Source of the DNA: JAFAXA01 sp963777325
GTDB taxonomy: Bacteria > Pseudomonadota > Alphaproteobacteria > Acetobacterales > Acetobacteraceae
Reading direction: 5' to 3'
Length of the DNA: 64,000 bases
NCBI GenBank assembly: GCA_963777325.1
Contig: CAVZQE010000001.1
Span: 1 to 64,000 of the forward strand
A program made the position numbers and the translations under genes. Shown piece by piece: positions 26,937 through 35,445 of the stretch; within the stretch, counting starts at the first letter, position 1, and each line of letters opens with the position of its first letter. Below the pieces are notes generated by a model. The model had not been told where the DNA came from. It was given only the letters and a program-made list of their open reading frames with translations, and searched no databases.

Positions 26937-27886
26937 GAGCACGAATCGGGGTCGTCACCCCGGCCCATAACGTCGCGCCGTTCCTGGCGATCACGATCCG
27001 TTCCGTCATCGCCCAGTCCCGCCCGGACTGGGCGATGGTCGTTGTGGACGATGGCTCTTCGGACGAGACGGGAGCCATCGCCGACGGCTTCGCGGCGGGC
27101 GACAGGCGGATCAGGGTCGTGCGGCAGAAGCAGGCGGGCGTGTCGGCTGCGCGCAATCGCGGGCTGAGGGAGATCGACACGGATTTCGTCCTGTTCCTGG
27201 ACGGCGACGACTGGCTGGCGCCCGATGCGCTGGCCCGGCTCTGCCATGCCCTCACTGCGGAGCCGGCCGCCGTTGCCTCGCACGGCCGCTACGCGTTCGT
27301 GGCGGAGGATGGCGTGCCCGGATGCGCGCCGGTGGGCGTCAGGCGAGGTCGGCTTCCCGCAGGCGATCTGCTGCCGCGCCTGCTTGTGCGCAACCTGTTC
27401 GCCAACGGCGGCCATGTGCTGATCCGGCGTTCCGCGCTGGAGGGCGCTCCCTTCCGGACGGATCTCGCCTTCGGCGAGGACTGGGAATGCTGGGTCAGGC
27501 TTGCCCAGCGCGGCCCGTTCGCGGCCGAGCCGGGCGCCGAGCCCCTGCTCCACGTTCGTCAGCGCCGGAGCGGCGCGTATCTGCGCATGGCGACCAATCC
27601 AGAGACGGCGCGACGGTGCCTGGATGCGATCTTCTCCGAGCCTACGCTGGTCGCCCGGCTTGGGCGGGACCGCTGCGCCGAGGCGCGGGACGCCGCCCGG
27701 GCCGATGGCGCCTGGATTATCGGCCGTGAAATGCTACGCCACCAGCGCAGGCGGGAGGGTCTGCCGTGGCTCGCCCGTTCGCTGTACCACCGCCCGAGCG
27801 CCCGCCGGGCAGCCCTGTTCGCGGTGGCCTGCCTGCAGCCATGGCTCGCGCCCGACTGGCACGGACCTTTCCGCGCCTACGGCTGA
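26933..27886 (+). CDS. Glycosyltransferase family 2 protein, non-ATG start
   Basis: A GT-A glycosyltransferase of about 317 residues. The first strand RIGVVTPAHNVAPFLAITIR and the VVVDDGSSDETGAIADGF and FVLFLDGDDWLAPDAL blocks (DDGS and the DxD-type DGDD) are all in frame and lie upstream of the first ATG (27035). The start must therefore be non-ATG. CTG 26933, which overlaps the grxD TGA, is the only nearby candidate I see. Starting at 27035 would delete the nucleotide-binding strand. The donor and acceptor are unknown. There is no transmembrane segment; the C-terminal helix is basic. Confidence 0.78.
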   Translation: MRARIGVVTPAHNVAPFLAITIRSVIAQSRPDWAMVVVDDGSSDETGAIADGFAAGDRRIRVVRQKQAGVSAARNRGLREIDTDFVLFLDGDDWLAPDALARLCHALTAEPAAVASHGRYAFVAEDGVPGCAPVGVRRGRLPAGDLLPRLLVRNLFANGGHVLIRRSALEGAPFRTDLAFGEDWECWVRLAQRGPFAAEPGAEPLLHVRQRRSGAYLRMATNPETARRCLDAIFSEPTLVARLGRDRCAEARDAARADGAWIIGREMLRHQRRREGLPWLARSLYHRPSARRAALFAVACLQPWLAPDWHGPFRAYG

Positions 27887-27975
27887 CCGGCCGCTCGCCG
27901 AACCGTGCTTGAGCGTGGCCGGGGACAAAAGCCGGGCGCGCGCGTTGTGCCGGGACGGCATGGAGGAACACCGTC

Positions 27976-28770
27976 ATGGGCCAGTCGGAAACCGCCTCAT
28001 GCGCCCATTGCGCCCGCACGCGCGGCGCATTCGGCTCGTTCGGGCTTGGATTGGCGGCGGGGGCGTTGACCGCGGCCAGCATCTTTCTCGGCCGCAAAGC
28101 GGCGGCAACGGCCACTGTCGGCAAAGGCCATTCGTTGAAGCACCGCGCTCTGGATTTGGCATCGGCCGCGATCCAGACCAAATACCCGCTGGAGGCGATG
28201 AGCACCTATCTCAACGGCTTCCACATGTACGCGGACGACATGGGCCGGCAGGTGGAGGCGACGCATTTCTGCATCCATTTGCAACCCGATCTGCATCAAT
28301 GCGTAATCTTCGATCGCAACGAACCGAACGCGCGCCTCATCGGAATCGAATACATCATCAGCGCCGACCGCTTCCGCCGGTTGCCGCCCGAGGAGAAGCG
28401 CCTCTGGCACAGCCACCATTACGAGGTGAAATCGGGCACGCTGGTCGCGCCAGGTATTCCTGAGCTCGCGGAACGCTCCTATTTTGAGGATCTTGTCAGC
28501 ACGTACGGCAAGACTTTCCACACTTGGCAATACGACCAGGACGATTTCCCATACGGCGTGCCGCAGCTCATGATGGGTTTCACCGCGGACGGTCAGGTCG
28601 ATCCGGCCTTGGTCGCGGACCGGGACCGGCGCCTCGGCGTTTCCACCGAGGAGCGGCGCGAGAAGCGGGCCAGCATCCCCATGCCCGAGGTGCAGCCCGG
28701 CGCCAATTCCTGGGAGAGCGGCCGGACCGTGCAGACCCGGCTCGCCGAAATGGACATGCGCCGGCGTTAG
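27976..28770 (+). CDS. OBAP (DUF1264) family protein with N-terminal membrane anchor
   Basis: A 264-residue protein whose core matches the oil-body-associated-protein family known from plants, fungi and bacteria: TYLNGFHMYADDMGRQVEATH, then RLIGIEYIISADRFRRLP, LWHSHHYEVKSGTLVAPG and QYDQDDFPYGVPQLMMGF. The N-terminus has CAHCARTRG, a CxxC pair, followed by one hydrophobic helix (SFGLGLAAGALTAASIFLG), which may anchor it to the membrane. The molecular function is unknown. It ends 2 bp from a convergent gene. Confidence 0.82.
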   Translation: MGQSETASCAHCARTRGAFGSFGLGLAAGALTAASIFLGRKAAATATVGKGHSLKHRALDLASAAIQTKYPLEAMSTYLNGFHMYADDMGRQVEATHFCIHLQPDLHQCVIFDRNEPNARLIGIEYIISADRFRRLPPEEKRLWHSHHYEVKSGTLVAPGIPELAERSYFEDLVSTYGKTFHTWQYDQDDFPYGVPQLMMGFTADGQVDPALVADRDRRLGVSTEERREKRASIPMPEVQPGANSWESGRTVQTRLAEMDMRRR

Positions 28771-28771
28771 A

Positions 28772-29209
28772 TCAGGCGGGCTTGTTCGGGTCGGCTTCCT
28801 CTAAGCCGGGCCACAGCGGGTACTCCGAACCGATGTTGTGGTAGCTGCGGTCCCGCTTGATCTGACCGTTCTCGATTTCCATGATCGCGGCCATATGCAA
28901 TTCGTACTTCTCCCCGAACCGCTTGTCGTCGGGGTTCAGCAGGGTCACCTCGACGATGCAGGTGTTGCCGTCGGCGTGGATGTGGTTGAGGCGGAACGAT
29001 CTCCGGGGCGCGGCCTTCAGAACCTCCCGCTCAATCCGCAGGAAGTGGTCGGTGCCGCTATACGTCCCCGCACCCATCGTCCTTACGACCGTATCGGGAG
29101 CGTAGATTTCCCGGACCAAGCGCTCAGCATCGTTGTTGTAAAGTTCAAGCCAGCGACGGACAACGGCGATGTTGTCCTTTTCCTGCTGCGTGTATTTATC
29201 ATCTGACAT
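28772..29209 (-). CDS. NTF2-like (SnoaL-type) family protein
   Basis: A 145-residue single-domain cone-fold protein. The pattern NIAVVRRWLELYNNDAERLV (helix 1) then EIYAPDTVVRTMGAGTYSG and the strands CIVEVTLLNPD and YELHMAAIMEIENGQIKRDR fits SnoaL-like polyketide cyclase/isomerase proteins. Such proteins range from enzymes to binding modules, so no substrate can be given. There is no signal peptide. ATG 29209. The next gene upstream on the strand is an SGNH hydrolase. Confidence 0.8.
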   Translation of the reverse strand: MSDDKYTQQEKDNIAVVRRWLELYNNDAERLVREIYAPDTVVRTMGAGTYSGTDHFLRIEREVLKAAPRRSFRLNHIHADGNTCIVEVTLLNPDDKRFGEKYELHMAAIMEIENGQIKRDRSYHNIGSEYPLWPGLEEADPNKPA

Positions 29210-29268
29210 GTCTGGCCCTCTTCTTCTCTTAAATGTTCTTCTAACCGCCTAAAGCCTTCGCATCAATT

Positions 29269-29976
29269 TCATTTCATCCGAAGCGAGTCATGCGTGCCGC
29301 CCGGCAGAGCCGCGCCCGAGAGCACCCAATCAGGCATCTCCCCAACCATGGCCGCCAGCTTCGTCCCCAAGATTCGGTGTGCGTCGCCGTCGAGATGTAT
29401 GCCGTCCACCGCGCTGGATTCGATCAGATCGGCAGCCTCCAGGAATGCAACCCCGGCACGTTCCGCCGCGCCGCCGATCAACCGTGGCAATCGTTCCGAC
29501 TTCGCGGCCCCACCCAGGAACATGTCGCCGAGCCAGCCGGTTTCCTGAATCGGCGGCGGCGCGACCGTCAAGACCGCCGGTGCCGCTCCGGCGGGACCGG
29601 CTCCGCTTCGCTGAACCGTCCTGATCAGGACTTCGATGGAATCTGCGATATCGCTTGCCGTCAGTGAAAAGCGATGCTTCAGATCGTTGGTTCCAAGCAT
29701 GAGAATTACGAGGTCGACGGGCATATGGGATTCGAGACTGACCGGCAGGGCCTTCAGTCCGTTCTTATGCCCTCCTTCGATCGGATCGTCGTGCACCGTG
29801 GTCCGGCCCGGAAGCCCCTCCTCGATTACCTTCCAACCCGGGCCTAACAGGCGCTGCAGGATCCCGGGCCAGCGGCGGTCCACGGAATATCGCTGTCGAT
29901 CGAGCCGCGCCAAGGTCGGCACGGCTCCATAGGTGTTGGAATCTCCGTAGCATAGAACGGTCCTCACCTGGGTCAC
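29269..29976 (-). CDS. SGNH/GDSL-type hydrolase
   Basis: A 235-residue esterase/lipase-like enzyme. The nucleophile Ser is in VLCYGDSNTYG (block I, near residue 13), the oxyanion Gly and Asn appear in EEGLPGRTT and LMLGTNDLKHRF, and the Asp-His pair is in AVDGIHLDGDAH near the C-terminus. There is no signal peptide, so it is probably cytoplasmic. The arrangement resembles arylesterase-type SGNH proteins (GDSNTxG). Substrate unknown. Confidence 0.87.
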   Translation of the reverse strand: MTQVRTVLCYGDSNTYGAVPTLARLDRQRYSVDRRWPGILQRLLGPGWKVIEEGLPGRTTVHDDPIEGGHKNGLKALPVSLESHMPVDLVILMLGTNDLKHRFSLTASDIADSIEVLIRTVQRSGAGPAGAAPAVLTVAPPPIQETGWLGDMFLGGAAKSERLPRLIGGAAERAGVAFLEAADLIESSAVDGIHLDGDAHRILGTKLAAMVGEMPDWVLSGAALPGGTHDSLRMK

Positions 29977-30081
29977 CGTTCATATCTCCTCGGTTTCGGT
30001 CGTGAGCCGCTGCTAGTTCCCTCACGCGGCACCACGTCCAAGTCTCCTGGCAGCGTCGGAAGGCAAGCAGGAGATGAACCC

Positions 30082-31623
30082 TCAAGCGGCAACCTTCTCC
30101 GTCCGCACGTCCTTGATATCGCGGAACGTCACCGCTGGGTTCAGTTCCGCCGTGCGGCGCATCATGAAGGCGGAGGAAGCGAGGAACACGGGATCGCCGT
30201 CCACGTCCTCCGCCATGCCGCTGCGGTTATCCGCGAGGAACCGCGCGACCGCCGTGCGATCGGCCCCCGAGACCCAGCGGGCCAGCGCGAAAGGCGGTTG
30301 CTCGAACCCGATCCTGACGCCGTACTCGCCAGCCAGCCGCGCCTGCAGCACGTCGAGCTGCAACGTGCCGACCACGCCGACCAGCGGCGGCGAGCCGTCC
30401 TGTGGACGGAAGAGCTGCACCACCCCCTCCTCGGCCAGCTCCTGCAAGGCCTGGCGCAGCTTCTTCGCCTTCATGGCATCGTCGAGCCGGACACGGCGAA
30501 GGATCTCGGGCGCGAAATACGGCACGCCGACGAAGCTCAGCTCCTCGCCGTCGGTCAAGGTGTCGCCGATGCGAAGCGTGCCGTGATTGGGGATTCCCAC
30601 AACGTCTCCGGCGTAGGCCTCCTCCGCCAGCTCGCGCTCGCGGGCAAAGAAGAACTGCGGCGCATGCAGCGGGATCAGCTTGCCGGTCCGCACCTGCTTC
30701 AGCCGCATCCCCCGCGCGAGACGCCCCGAGCAGACGCGGGCAAAGGCGATCCGGTCGCGATGATTCGGGTCCATGTTGGCCTGAATTTTGAACACGAGCG
30801 CGGTGAGGCTGGGCTCGGTCGACGCAACCACCCGCACGTCGGCCGGCTGCGCGCGGGGCGCAGGCCCGAACTCGGCCAGCGCATCCAGCAGATCGCTCAC
30901 GCCGATCTCGCGAATGGCGCTGCCGAAGAATACGGGCGTCAAGTGCCCTTCGTCGAACGACTCTCGGTCGAACGCGGGCAGCGCCGCTCGCACCAAATCG
31001 ACCTCGTCCGCCATCGCCTGCATCCTCGGATCGCACTGCGCGACCTCCTGGATTAGCCGCATGTCGCGCGAACGGAGGTCGTAGGTGCCGACGAACTCGG
31101 AGGCGCGACCGACCGGCCAGGTCACGGGTGCCGTGTCGAGCGCGAGCGTGTTCGCGACCTCGTCCAGCAACTCGATGGGATCGCGGCTCTCGCGGTCCAT
31201 CTTGTTGATGAAGGTGATGATCGGGATGTCGCGCAGACGGCAGATCTCGAACAGCTTGCGCGTCCGGCTCTCGATGCCCTTGGCCGCGTCGATCACCATC
31301 ACCGCCGAGTCGACGGCCGTCAGCGTGCGGTAGGTATCTTCCGAAAAGTCTTCGTGGCCCGGCGTGTCGAGCAGGTTGAAGACGCAGCCCGCGTGCTCGA
31401 AGGTCATCACGGAGGTCACGACCGAGATTCCGCGATCGCGCTCGATCCCCATCCAGTCCGACCGCGTCCGCCGCCGCTCGCCCTTGGCCCGGACGTTGCC
31501 CGCAAGCTGGATGGCGCCGCCAGCGCGGAGCAGCCGCTCGGTCAGCGTCGTCTTCCCGGCATCGGGATGGGAGATGATCGCGAATGTGCGACGACGGGCG
31601 ATCTCGGTCGTGGCGTCGGTCAT
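30082..31623 (-). CDS. prfC: Peptide chain release factor 3
   Basis: A 513-residue translational GTPase that recycles RF1/RF2 from the ribosome. The G-domain motifs are SHPDAGKTTLTE (G1), DRGISVVTSVMTFE (G2 region), LLDTPGHEDFSEDTYR (G3), FINKMDRESRDP (G4). RF3-specific domains follow, with the typical VGVVGTLQLDVLQARLAGEYG stretch. ATG 31623 gives the family start MTDATTEIARRRTFAIISHP; the frame upstream is open but unrelated. RF3 is patchily distributed in alphaproteobacteria. Confidence 0.95.
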   Translation of the reverse strand: MTDATTEIARRRTFAIISHPDAGKTTLTERLLRAGGAIQLAGNVRAKGERRRTRSDWMGIERDRGISVVTSVMTFEHAGCVFNLLDTPGHEDFSEDTYRTLTAVDSAVMVIDAAKGIESRTRKLFEICRLRDIPIITFINKMDRESRDPIELLDEVANTLALDTAPVTWPVGRASEFVGTYDLRSRDMRLIQEVAQCDPRMQAMADEVDLVRAALPAFDRESFDEGHLTPVFFGSAIREIGVSDLLDALAEFGPAPRAQPADVRVVASTEPSLTALVFKIQANMDPNHRDRIAFARVCSGRLARGMRLKQVRTGKLIPLHAPQFFFARERELAEEAYAGDVVGIPNHGTLRIGDTLTDGEELSFVGVPYFAPEILRRVRLDDAMKAKKLRQALQELAEEGVVQLFRPQDGSPPLVGVVGTLQLDVLQARLAGEYGVRIGFEQPPFALARWVSGADRTAVARFLADNRSGMAEDVDGDPVFLASSAFMMRRTAELNPAVTFRDIKDVRTEKVAA

Positions 31624-31646
31624 AGATAAGGAGCCGCTTTCGGGTG

Positions 31647-32000
31647 CTACAGCCAGTGAAAGCCGTGCGCCATGACCCCGAGCAGGCCGGAAAACCCGGC
31701 GAGCATCACACCGAACAGCCAATAGAAGTCTTGCCGTGTCGAGACCCGGAGATCACGAATTTCGGCCCGCAGATCGCCTGCCAAGCTCTTCGACTTGCCC
31801 CGGAGGCCACTCTCAAGCCCTTTCATCTCGGCGCGAAGCTCGGTCGCGAGCCCTTTCATCTCGGCGCGAAGCTCGGTCGCGAGCCCGTTCACCTCGGTTC
31901 GCAACTCGGTCGCGAACATTCCCTGGCCGCGCTCGATTCGCTCCAGCGCGGCCTGCGTGGACAGGGCGATCTGCTCGAGGACGGCGACCCGCGCTTCCAT
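31647..32000 (-). CDS. Coiled-coil protein with C-terminal membrane anchor
   Basis: A 117-residue protein. Residues 1-90 are heptad-like helix (MEARVAVLEQIAL then repeated GLATELRAEMK units), and the last 30 residues hold one membrane segment (FYWLFGVMLAGFSGLLGVMA). The layout resembles DUF1640/CCDC90-type or small hemolysin-XhlA-like anchored coiled coils; I cannot choose. An 11-residue unit is tandemly repeated (see the repeat at 31816). It lies between prfC and rpsD on the same strand, 23 bp from prfC. Confidence 0.65.
   Translation of the reverse strand: MEARVAVLEQIALSTQAALERIERGQGMFATELRTEVNGLATELRAEMKGLATELRAEMKGLESGLRGKSKSLAGDLRAEIRDLRVSTRQDFYWLFGVMLAGFSGLLGVMAHGFHWL
31816..31914 (-). 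repeat. 33-bp tandem repeat encoding an 11-residue coiled-coil unit
   Basis: Three consecutive 33-bp units start at 31816, 31849 and 31882. The first two are nearly identical at the DNA level and the third has diverged. They encode GLATELRAEMK-type units, and 11 residues is a hendecad, so added units extend the same helix in register. Confidence 0.8.
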
Positions 32001-32012
32001 GGAGGGAGAATA

Positions 32013-32055
32013 GGGCGCCGGGCTGGGAGGTTCAATCTGGTCCAGCCCGGCGCCC
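32013..32055. terminator. Long GC palindrome downstream of rpsD
   Basis: GGGCGCCGGGCTGG (32013-32026) pairs perfectly over 14 bp with CCAGCCCGGCGCCC (32042-32055). It lies between the rpsD stop and the small coiled-coil gene on the same strand. There is no T tract, but it is the only strong stem after rpsD. Confidence 0.6.
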
Positions 32056-32089
32056 CCGCTACTGAAAGCAGCAGGCTACGCGGGTCGGG

Positions 32090-32704
32090 TTAACGAGAGT
32101 AGAACTCGACCACGAGATTCGGCTCCATCTGCACCGGATACGGCACGTCGGTCAGCTTCGGCGCGCGGGCGAAGCGGCCCTTCATTGCGCGGTGATCGAC
32201 CTCGATGTACTCCGGCACGTCGCGCTCAGTGCTCTGGGCGGCATCCAGCACCACCGCGAGCTGCTTCGACTTGTCCTTGACCTCGATGACGTCGCCGTCC
32301 TTCACCGAATAGGAAGGGATGTTCAGCTTCCGGCCATTGACGAGCAGATGGCCGTGTGAGACGAACTGGCGGGCGCCGAAGGGCGTGATCGCAAACTTCA
32401 TTCGATAGATCACGGCGTCGAGCCGGCGCTCCAGCAGCTCGATGAGGTTCTCCGACGTGTCGCCTTTCCGACGGACCGCTTCCTCGTAATACTTCCGGAA
32501 CTGCTTCTCGCCGATATTGCCGTAATAACCCTTCAGCTTCTGCTTGGCCATCAGCTGGACCCCGAAATCGCTCGGCTTCTTGCGGCGCTGGCCGTGCTGT
32601 CCAGGACCGTATTCGCGCTTGTTGATCGGGGATTTCGGTCGGCCCCACAGGTTCACCCCGAGCCGACGATTGATCTTGTACTTGCTTTCGGCGCGCTTCG
32701 TCAT
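32090..32704 (-). CDS. rpsD: 30S ribosomal protein S4
   Basis: A 204-residue primary 16S rRNA-binding protein of the small subunit. The N-terminus MTKRAESKYKINRRLG, the QLMAKQKLKGYYGNIGEKQF block and the S4 RNA-binding domain (ERRLDAVIYRMKFAITPFGARQFVSHGHLLVNG) are standard. This copy lacks the zinc-binding Cys cluster found in some bacterial S4. It stands alone, outside the alpha operon, as in other alphaproteobacteria. ATG 32704. Confidence 0.97.
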   Translation of the reverse strand: MTKRAESKYKINRRLGVNLWGRPKSPINKREYGPGQHGQRRKKPSDFGVQLMAKQKLKGYYGNIGEKQFRKYYEEAVRRKGDTSENLIELLERRLDAVIYRMKFAITPFGARQFVSHGHLLVNGRKLNIPSYSVKDGDVIEVKDKSKQLAVVLDAAQSTERDVPEYIEVDHRAMKGRFARAPKLTDVPYPVQMEPNLVVEFYSR

Positions 32705-32842
32705 GCGCGTATCCTTCTCTTATCGCGAATGAGCCTCGATCGACGGCCACCCGGCTTGTTGCACCGGTAGGCCGCACGCAAGCGCGATGCGACGGGCGCA
32801 GGCCCCGAAGGCCCGGCCGCGTTCCCGGCAATGGCCGGGTGC

Positions 32843-33703
32843 TTAGGGTTCTCCCGGCCCGGTGTCAACCGGACGGCCGTCCTCGCGCTCCAGCCGGCCG
32901 CGCTGGCGCCGACCGAGCGCCAGCTCCGTCACGATGCCGTAGAGAGTGCGCAACTCCTGCTCGGTCACTTCGCCGCGCTGGAAGAAATGACGGATGTTGC
33001 GCACCATTCCTGGCCGCTTCGGCAGGTTGCGCAGGAAGCCGCTTGCGTCAAGCTGGCCGGTTAGATGCGCGAGGAACCCCTCCAGTTCCCCCTTGGTCGC
33101 GACCCGCGTCTCGTTCGTCATCAGCGTGCGCGGCAGGGTCTCGTCGGCGGCGGTCCACCACTCGTACGCCAACACCATTACGGCCTGGGCGAGATTGAGG
33201 GACATGAAACCGGGATTGAGCGGGAACCGCACGAGCGCGTCCGCCTGCGCCATGTCGTCATTGTCGAGGCCCGCGCGCTCCGGGCCGAACAGGATGCCGG
33301 CCCGGAGACCGCGCGCTGAGATCAGCCGCAACTCGGCCGCCGCGCCACGCGCGGTCAGCACCGGCTTCACGACATGGCGTGGCCGGGGACAGGTGGCGAG
33401 AACATGATGCAGGTCGGCGACGGCGTCGGCGACCGTGTCGTGCAGGGTGAGCGCGTCGAGAATGCGATCCGCGCCGGAGGCGGTTCGCCAAGCCTTCTCC
33501 TGCGGCCAGCCGTCACGCGGCGCGACCAGCCGTAGGTGGAACAGCCCGCCATTCGCCATCGCGCGCGCCACCGCGCCGATATTGTCGGCAAGCTGCGGCC
33601 GGACCAGCACCACAACGGGGCTGTTGCCCATCGGCACGAGGTCTGCGCCGCCGCTCCGGCCGGTCATGCGCGGCGGGGCGTCATTCGGCGTGCTTCTGCC
33701 CAT
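32843..33703 (-). CDS. TrmJ-type tRNA 2'-O-methyltransferase (SPOUT family)
   Basis: A 286-residue SpoU/TrmH-family enzyme closest to TrmJ, which methylates ribose 32 of tRNAs. Motif 1 is VVVLVRPQLADNIGAVARAM with the family Asn-Arg pair region, motif 2 LRAGILFGPERAGLDNDDMA, motif 3 FPLNPGFMSLNLAQAVMVL; together these form the SAM-binding knot. The C-terminal helical tail (LTGQLDASGFLRNLPKRP then HFFQRGEVTEQELRTLYGI) matches TrmJ. The start is uncertain: 33703 overlaps the DUF305 gene by 23 bp, while ATG 33667 or 33631 would avoid that. Confidence 0.87.
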   Translation of the reverse strand: MGRSTPNDAPPRMTGRSGGADLVPMGNSPVVVLVRPQLADNIGAVARAMANGGLFHLRLVAPRDGWPQEKAWRTASGADRILDALTLHDTVADAVADLHHVLATCPRPRHVVKPVLTARGAAAELRLISARGLRAGILFGPERAGLDNDDMAQADALVRFPLNPGFMSLNLAQAVMVLAYEWWTAADETLPRTLMTNETRVATKGELEGFLAHLTGQLDASGFLRNLPKRPGMVRNIRHFFQRGEVTEQELRTLYGIVTELALGRRQRGRLEREDGRPVDTGPGEP

Positions 33704-34076
33704 GCTTCGTCTGCCACCGGCGCAGCAGCGCGATCTCGCTCGTCTGGTGCTTAATGACCTGCCGCGCGAGCTTCCGAAGTTCCGGATCGTTGCCGTATTT
33801 CAGCTCGACCCGCGCCATGTCGATCGCGCCCTGATGATGCGGGATCATGCCCGCGGCGAAATCCCGGTCGGCGTTGCCCGTATAGTCGATCATCATGCTG
33901 CTGTGCATCACCTCCATCGCGGTCTTATAGGCGGCGGTGGATGGGTCTTCTCCAGGCTGCGGAGCCATGGCCTCGGGGGCCATGGCGCGGGGCGCCGCGC
34001 CCGGCACCGGACCGGTCTGGGCGCACGCGGCGCCGGCCGTCAGGCACGAGAGCGCGAGCACGAAGGCGTATCGCAT
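33681..34076 (-). CDS. Exported DUF305 family protein
   Basis: A 131-residue protein with a signal peptide (YAFVLALSCLTAGAACAQ). The DUF305 core is MHSSMMIDYTGNADRDFAAG then MIPHHQGAIDMARVELKYG, with the HHxGAIDMA motif and a Met/His-rich surface typical of copper-associated DUF305 proteins. The C-terminus, KHQTSEIALLRRWQTKHG, is conserved. ATG 34076 is preceded at six bases by aaggag. It is often found near copper handling genes, and here it sits below the cytochrome oxidase assembly genes; a periplasmic copper role is inference. Confidence 0.85.
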   Translation of the reverse strand: MRYAFVLALSCLTAGAACAQTGPVPGAAPRAMAPEAMAPQPGEDPSTAAYKTAMEVMHSSMMIDYTGNADRDFAAGMIPHHQGAIDMARVELKYGNDPELRKLARQVIKHQTSEIALLRRWQTKHGQKHAE

Positions 34077-34090
34077 CGGTTTCTCCTTCA

Positions 34091-35437
34091 TCAGGCCCGC
34101 CGCCAGGTCGTGCCGCCCGGACCGTCTTCCAGCAGAACGCCGCGTTCCGCCAAATCCGCGCGGATTTGGTCGGCGCGGGGGTAATCCCGCGCCTTCCGGG
34201 CTTGCAGCCGGTCCGCGATGGCGGCCTCGATCGCCTGCGCCAGGTCGTGATCCGACGATCCCCGGAACCACTCGGCCGGGGACCGAAGCAGCAACCCGAG
34301 CAGCATGCCTCCCGCCCGCAACCCCGCCGCCGCGTCCGCGTCACCCGCCAGCGCCGCATCGGCAAGCCGGTGCATGGTGGAGAGTGCGGAAGGGGTATTG
34401 AGGTCGTCCGAGAGCGCGTCCAGCACCGTTTCGCCACTTGGCTCCGCGCCCGGATGGGCTTCGAGCGCGCGATAGAAGCGGTCCAGTTCGCGGCGCGCTT
34501 CGGCCAGGGCCGCGTCCGAGAAGTCGAGTTCCGCGCGATAGTGGGCGCGCAGCAGCACGAGCCGCACCGCCTCTCCCGGCGCGCGCTGGAGCGCGTCCCG
34601 GATCGTGAGAAAGTTGCCAAGGCTCTTCGACATCTTCTCGCCGTTCACCCGCAACATGCCGTTATGCAGCCAGACGCGGGCAAAGGCGCCGCCGGGAAAG
34701 GCGCAGCAACTTTGGGCGATCTCGTTCTCGTGGTGCGGGAAGATCAGGTCGCGGCCGCCCGCGTGAATGTCGAACGTCTCGCCGAGATAGCGCCAGGCCA
34801 TGGCGCTGCACTCGATGTGCCAGCCGGGCCGCCCGCGTCCCCACGGGCTCTCCCAGCCCGGCAGATCGGGCACGGACGGCTTCCAAAGCACGAAATCCTC
34901 CGGGTCGCGCTTGTACGGCGCGATCTCTACCCGCGCCCCGGCCCGCAACTCGTCCGGACTATAGCCCGAGAGCCGCCCATAGCCGGGAAAGCTCGAGACC
35001 GCGAAGAGCACGTGCGCTTGCGCTTCGTACGCATGGCCGCCCGCGATCAGCCGCTCGATCAGCGCGATCATCTCGGCGATGTGGCCGGTGGCACGCGGCT
35101 CGATGTCCGGCGGCAGGCAAGACAAGGACGCGAGATCGGCGTGAAAGTCGGCCGCGGTGCGGGCGGTGATGGACGCGATCGGCTCGCCGCTCACGCGCGC
35201 ACGCTCGTTGATCTTGTCGTCCAGGTCCGTGATGTTGCGGACGAACAGAACGCGGTCATAGCGCGCGCGCAAGACCCGGTACAGCACGTCGAACACGACC
35301 ATGGCCCGGGCATTCCCGATATGGGCGAGGTCGTACACGGTCGGGCCGCAGAGATACATCCGCACGCAGGCGGGATCGGCCGGCGTGAACCGCTCCTTGC
35401 GGCGCGTGAGCGTGTTATGGAGAAAAAGGTCTGCCAA
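34091..35437 (-). CDS. cysS: Cysteinyl-tRNA synthetase
   Basis: A 448-residue class I aminoacyl-tRNA synthetase. The HIGH motif appears as DLAHIGNARAMVVFD (about 38-52) and KMSKS as NGEKMSKSLGNFLT (about 265). Zinc ligands include the Cys of YLCGPTVYD and the ECSAMAWRYLG and FPHHENEIAQS block. The start is a TTG (35437), which gives the usual short N-terminus ADLFLHNTLTRRKERF; the upstream frame belongs to ctaG. It begins 9 bp after the ctaG stop, so cysS is probably read with the oxidase assembly genes. Confidence 0.94.
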   Translation of the reverse strand: MADLFLHNTLTRRKERFTPADPACVRMYLCGPTVYDLAHIGNARAMVVFDVLYRVLRARYDRVLFVRNITDLDDKINERARVSGEPIASITARTAADFHADLASLSCLPPDIEPRATGHIAEMIALIERLIAGGHAYEAQAHVLFAVSSFPGYGRLSGYSPDELRAGARVEIAPYKRDPEDFVLWKPSVPDLPGWESPWGRGRPGWHIECSAMAWRYLGETFDIHAGGRDLIFPHHENEIAQSCCAFPGGAFARVWLHNGMLRVNGEKMSKSLGNFLTIRDALQRAPGEAVRLVLLRAHYRAELDFSDAALAEARRELDRFYRALEAHPGAEPSGETVLDALSDDLNTPSALSTMHRLADAALAGDADAAAGLRAGGMLLGLLLRSPAEWFRGSSDHDLAQAIEAAIADRLQARKARDYPRADQIRADLAERGVLLEDGPGGTTWRRA

Positions 35438-35445
35438 GCACGGCC

